Shown here: in pieces, positions 61,035-64,000 of the stretch | Position numbering within the stretch: position 1 is the stretch's first letter | How the letters are laid out: each line of letters begins with the position of its first letter | From: CAZWKQ01 sp964634005 | GTDB taxonomy: Bacteria > Bacteroidota > Bacteroidia > Bacteroidales > JACABE01 | DNA: 64,000 bases | Assembly: GCA_964634005.1 (NCBI GenBank) | Contig: CAZWKQ010000007.1 | Span: 61,759 to 125,758, forward strand | Direction of reading: 5' to 3' | Translations under genes and position numbers: made by a program | The notes under the pieces: model-generated | The model's database searches: none | What the model was told of the DNA's origin: nothing | Seen by the model: the letters and a program-made list of their open reading frames with translations, nothing else

Positions 61035-62780
61035 ATGCATAATTTTCATATCCCGGTAATGGGAATTGGTTTCACAATCGATACTCCGGTTAAAGTAGCA
61101 CATTTAGGAATTTCGTCAGTTATATCATTGGTAGATGATATATTAATAGAAAAAATGAGAGCAATGTATTGCAAAAAATATTCCATTGCATATGAACCAA
61201 TTACAACTAAAGATGTAAACCACAGAGCCAAAAGAATTACATCTTATTTAAATTTGATTAACGATATTGTAATCTTAAAATTCAACGAAATTAAGAATGG
61301 AGTATTTACAAATAGTGAGCAATTAAAAAGATACATTGAGTTATTACCTAAAAATTCACATTTAAAAATTAAGTATAAAGGGTTAACCGAAAACAATATT
61401 ATAAACAAAAGTTTGCTTAAAGAATTTTCCGACTTGCTTGTAAAGGGTGATATTGATGTCAATATTATGACTAAACTTGATAAAACTAATAAGCTAAAAG
61501 GCAATGATTTACCTGTAGAATTCAATGACGCTCATGCAGCTTTAAGAGGATTTGCTGAAAGTAATTTGAATTCATCGGTTGTACTTTCGGCAGGTTTAAA
61601 CCCGAGATTATATGCTTATTTTGATAAGTTCCCCGATTTCTTTCCCGATAAAAACGGGAATTTGAAAAAGAAAATTACGCTTAAAGTCAGCGATTTTCGG
61701 TCTGCTTTTATTCAAGGTAAGCTATTGGCAAAAAGAGGATTATGGGTTTCCGAATTCAGAATCGAGTCAGGGTTGAATTGCGGTGGGCATGCTTTTCCGA
61801 CGGACGGATTGCTTTTAGGTCCAATTTTGGAAGAATTCAAAAATCGTAAAGATGAATTAACTAATTCATTATTCGAATTATACATTGCTTCTTTAAAAAA
61901 AATTGACAAGCCTATACCCGCAAACATCCCGAAAATAAAAATTACAGCTCAGGGTGGTGTAGGAAACAGTCAGGAGCATAACTTTTTAATTGATTATTAC
62001 AAGCTTGATTCAGTGGGTTGGGGGTCTCCATTTTTATTGGTAAATGAAGTTGTAAATATTGATAATGAAACCCTAAATCTACTCATTAATGCCGAAGAAA
62101 GTGACTTGTATTTAAGTAATACTTCTCCTTTAGGCGTCCCTTTTAACACTCTGAAAAAGAACACAAAAGATATTGAGAAAAACAAACTAATTTCCGAAGG
62201 CACTCCGGGCAGTTTATGCCCTAAACAATATGGTGCTATAAATAAAGAAGGACTCTGCACTGCTTCGCGTAAATATCAAAAAATAAAAATTGAAGAACTT
62301 GAAGCTGAAAATCTTGATGCTGATAAATTTAAAATTGCATACGACAAGATTGTCGAAAAATCGTGTATATGTGTCGGATTAGGAACTTCAGCACTTATTG
62401 TAAATAATATTGAAATGAAAATTGAAGGAGACGCTGTTTCGGTTTGTCCTGGGCCTAATATTGCCTTTTTCGATAAGAAATCAACTTTGAAAGATATGAT
62501 TGCCCATATTTACGGTGAAAAAAATATTCTTAAAGCCGGATTTCGTCCAAATTTATTCGTAAACGAACTAATTTTATATTACAATTATTTACAAACAATT
62601 TTTAGCGATAACAAACAACAAGCTGATATAAAAGGAAGTGAATATTTCAATAATTTTAAAGAAAATCTAAAAAATGGAGTTGATTATTATTTAAAACTTT
62701 CGCTATCTTTTCCGGAACTTTTTACTGAAAATGATGTTAAAATTCTAAATTCTTATAAATTTGAAATATTAGAATTATAG
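61035..62780 (+). CDS. Unrecognised protein, possibly an FMN-type TIM barrel with Cys-rich C-terminal region
   Basis: Start at ATG 61035 (MHNFHIPVMGIGFTIDTPVK) because the conserved N terminus begins there; an upstream in-frame ATG at 61002 adds 11 residues. 582 residues, soluble, no signal peptide. The N-terminal MGIGFTIDTPVKVAHLG resembles strand 1 of nitronate monooxygenase/FabK-like FMN barrels. AQGGVGNSQEHNFLIDYYKL (GGVG at 307-310) with LDSVGWGSPFLLVNE resembles their phosphate-binding loop. Cys249 lies in LNCGGHAFPTDG. A C-terminal Cys set (395, 408, 444, 446, 471) could hold a metal cluster. The fold is inferred from weak motif resemblance; function is unknown. Confidence 0.7.
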   Translation: MHNFHIPVMGIGFTIDTPVKVAHLGISSVISLVDDILIEKMRAMYCKKYSIAYEPITTKDVNHRAKRITSYLNLINDIVILKFNEIKNGVFTNSEQLKRYIELLPKNSHLKIKYKGLTENNIINKSLLKEFSDLLVKGDIDVNIMTKLDKTNKLKGNDLPVEFNDAHAALRGFAESNLNSSVVLSAGLNPRLYAYFDKFPDFFPDKNGNLKKKITLKVSDFRSAFIQGKLLAKRGLWVSEFRIESGLNCGGHAFPTDGLLLGPILEEFKNRKDELTNSLFELYIASLKKIDKPIPANIPKIKITAQGGVGNSQEHNFLIDYYKLDSVGWGSPFLLVNEVVNIDNETLNLLINAEESDLYLSNTSPLGVPFNTLKKNTKDIEKNKLISEGTPGSLCPKQYGAINKEGLCTASRKYQKIKIEELEAENLDADKFKIAYDKIVEKSCICVGLGTSALIVNNIEMKIEGDAVSVCPGPNIAFFDKKSTLKDMIAHIYGEKNILKAGFRPNLFVNELILYYNYLQTIFSDNKQQADIKGSEYFNNFKENLKNGVDYYLKLSLSFPELFTENDVKILNSYKFEILEL

Positions 62781-62814
62781 AAGCTAACTTTTTCAAATAA
62801 TTCAAATTATTTTA

Positions 62815-63453
62815 ATGATGAATTATTGGTGTAAAATAAACGACTATATTAAAGAAGATTTACTTGAATTAATTTCCAATAAAAGCCTAAATAACAATAT
62901 TATAATACTAACACTTTCAAGTATTGGTTTAAATATTGAGAATAGTAATATTGAAAATATTGAGGTAATAGGTAAAATCCCAAATTTGAATAAAATAAAA
63001 TGTAAGTTTTGCGGTAAATGTGTCGAATATTGCAAAACCGGTTCAATTGAATTCCAAAGGGATGTTCCTAATGTAGTTTTCGATATGCTTAATTGTAATT
63101 TTTGCGGAAACTGTATTAATAAATGTTCCTCATCAGCTATTAAACTTAATAACAGAATAATAGGTTATCTTAGAGTTGAAACTTTTTCGAAAAATGTAAA
63201 AATAATTGAAGCAATTAAGAAATACCCCAATTATAAAAATTATATATTTATCGAACATATTAAAAAATTATTGGAGAAATCGGGTGTATGTATAATAATT
63301 CATTCGGAATTTTCAATTAATGATATTTTAGAAATAACTGAAAATTCAGATTATGAATACATTGTTTTTTCAAATTTGGATAAAAAAGAAATAAAAAACT
63401 CAGCTATTGAAAAATTCACTGAAGTTGATATAAATATTATTAATTTTGAATAA
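62815..63453 (+). CDS. Two-cluster ferredoxin-like protein, resembling a MinD-type ATPase without P-loop
   Basis: 212 residues. Two CxxCxxCxxxC motifs at Cys63/66/69/73 (CKFCGKCVEYC) and Cys94/97/100/104 (CNFCGNCINKC) predict two 4Fe-4S clusters. The text around them (KIPNLNKIKC before, AIKLNNRIIGYLRVE after) resembles the ferredoxin insert of MinD/Mrp-type P-loop ATPases, and the tail DYEYIVFSNLDKKEI resembles their later strands. No GKGGxGKT motif is present, so ATP binding is unlikely. It lies 34 bases after the TIM-barrel-like gene and 30 bases before osmC and may pass electrons to the former. Confidence 0.8.
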   Translation: MMNYWCKINDYIKEDLLELISNKSLNNNIIILTLSSIGLNIENSNIENIEVIGKIPNLNKIKCKFCGKCVEYCKTGSIEFQRDVPNVVFDMLNCNFCGNCINKCSSSAIKLNNRIIGYLRVETFSKNVKIIEAIKKYPNYKNYIFIEHIKKLLEKSGVCIIIHSEFSINDILEITENSDYEYIVFSNLDKKEIKNSAIEKFTEVDINIINFE

Positions 63454-63483
63454 AATAATCAATAAAACTTAATAAGATAAAAA

Positions 63484-63873
63484 ATGGAAATATATTTTGA
63501 AGGTGGCAAAAAAGTAAATGTAAATTATAATGGATTTACTATAAAGACAGATCAACCTGTAAATAGTGGCGGTGACGGGAGTGCCCCAACTCCTTTCGAT
63601 TTATTTTTGGCGTCTTTAGGTGCATGTGCAGGTATTTATATCAAGGGTTTTTGCGATCAGAGAGGATTGGATGCAAGTAAAATTAAATTGGTGCAAAAAA
63701 TGTTTTATGACTCTAAAGAACATCTTATGAAAAGGTTTGATATTGAAATTCAATTGCCTTCCGATTTTCCCGAAAAGTATGCCAATGCTTTGGTAAATGC
63801 AGCGAGTTTATGTGCAGTTAAAAGGCATTTAAACCAAAGCATTGAAACTAATATTTATACGAAATATGTTTAA
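63484..63873 (+). CDS. OsmC-family protein
   Basis: 129 residues. The family core is SAPTPFDLFLASLGACAGIY, with the two redox-active cysteines Cys48 (GACAG) and Cys110 (ASLCAVKRHL) both kept; Cys57 is extra. OsmC/Ohr proteins reduce peroxides with these cysteines, but several short members such as YhfA have unknown roles. It is the last of three closely spaced genes after the unrecognised barrel-like protein, suggesting a redox or thiol role for the set. Confidence 0.9.
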   Translation: MEIYFEGGKKVNVNYNGFTIKTDQPVNSGGDGSAPTPFDLFLASLGACAGIYIKGFCDQRGLDASKIKLVQKMFYDSKEHLMKRFDIEIQLPSDFPEKYANALVNAASLCAVKRHLNQSIETNIYTKYV

Positions 63874-63927
63874 CCCAAATTAATTTCATCAGTTAACTTT
63901 GTTCAATTTGAAAAATTTGGGTTAAAC
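63868..63927. terminator. Perfect 14-bp inverted repeat at the end of the osmC-like gene
   Basis: GTTTAACCCAAATT (63868-63881) pairs with AATTTGGGTTAAAC (63914-63927) across a 32-base loop. The left arm contains the stop codon. There is no strong T run after it, so it may act as an mRNA 3' stabiliser or a weak terminator. The arm shares 11 bases (TTTGGGTTAAA) with the hairpin near 35092. Confidence 0.4.
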
Positions 63928-64000
63928 TATTAATAGTATTAGTTAAGGTAATGTGGCAAAAAATGGTTGGTGATTTAATGATATTACATTAATAACTTTG

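Noticed and set aside
1..64000. CRISPR arrays, insertion sequences, rRNA genes and replication origins
   Set aside because: No regularly spaced repeats, transposase-like frames, rRNA-like sequence or DnaA-box cluster was seen on reading the window; a tool-based scan was not possible.

Overview
The window is strongly A+T-rich DNA from a member of the Bacteroidota, most likely a Bacteroidia-type anaerobe or facultative anaerobe. Four things point there. Two proteins end in type IX secretion (T9SS) sorting domains. Many genes are preceded by the Bacteroidota -7 element TAnnTTTG, and most lack a Shine-Dalgarno sequence. The family content is typical: a short RpoD, a Rho with a long disordered insertion, DAHP synthase fused to chorismate mutase, and a compact AMP nucleosidase. 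I see no rRNA operon, CRISPR array, transposase or prophage. The region is mostly a core chromosomal backbone with a few accessory blocks.

Layout. 1-450 is the end of a T9SS-exported C10-type peptidase. 567-6137 is a TetR-controlled tripartite export operon (TetR, TolC-like, HlyD-like, two ABC-2 permeases) with no ATPase gene. 6190-7281 (-) is DAHP synthase/chorismate mutase. 7407-10899 is asnS-rpoN-PAP2-like. 10894-14370 holds a divergent pair: an anchored protein of unknown function and a patatin-like outer-membrane protein. 14545-18853 is a DUF349 protein, rho and tRNA-Ser(CGA). 18874-21139 (-) holds a secreted thioredoxin-like protein and a Cys/Met-metabolism PLP enzyme. 21290-24282 is hutI-ftcD (histidine degradation). 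24569-27054 is a DegP-type protease and the primary sigma factor. 27207-31618 is pyrG-yidC-holin-like-NimA-like. 31738-34889 is ftsK-lolA.

35242-39668 holds a methyltransferase, a four-PAS LytS-type kinase and a LytTR regulator. 39756-45649 is a run of housekeeping and envelope genes (DUF5684-like, amn, holA, TonB-dependent receptor, DUF6265-like). 45657-48074 is moeA-moaA-moaC (molybdenum cofactor) with an unusually short MoaA. 48097-51042 is a hybrid sensor kinase with a periplasmic binding domain, followed by a PflX-like radical SAM protein. 51714-55004 (-) holds a Cys-rich small protein, a SIMPL protein, rarA, a cupin and a Sua5/YrdC protein. 55323-60835 is an NSS transporter with a 47-residue MetS-like small subunit, an HhH protein, a TPR protein and a POT-family transporter.

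The least explained block is 61035-63873. It holds a 582-residue putative FMN-type TIM-barrel protein with a Cys-rich tail, a two-cluster ferredoxin-like protein that looks like a MinD-type ATPase without its P-loop, and an OsmC-family protein. I regard this as the best candidate for an undescribed redox or sulfur-related system. All functional assignments rest on reading motifs by eye; no database search was run.
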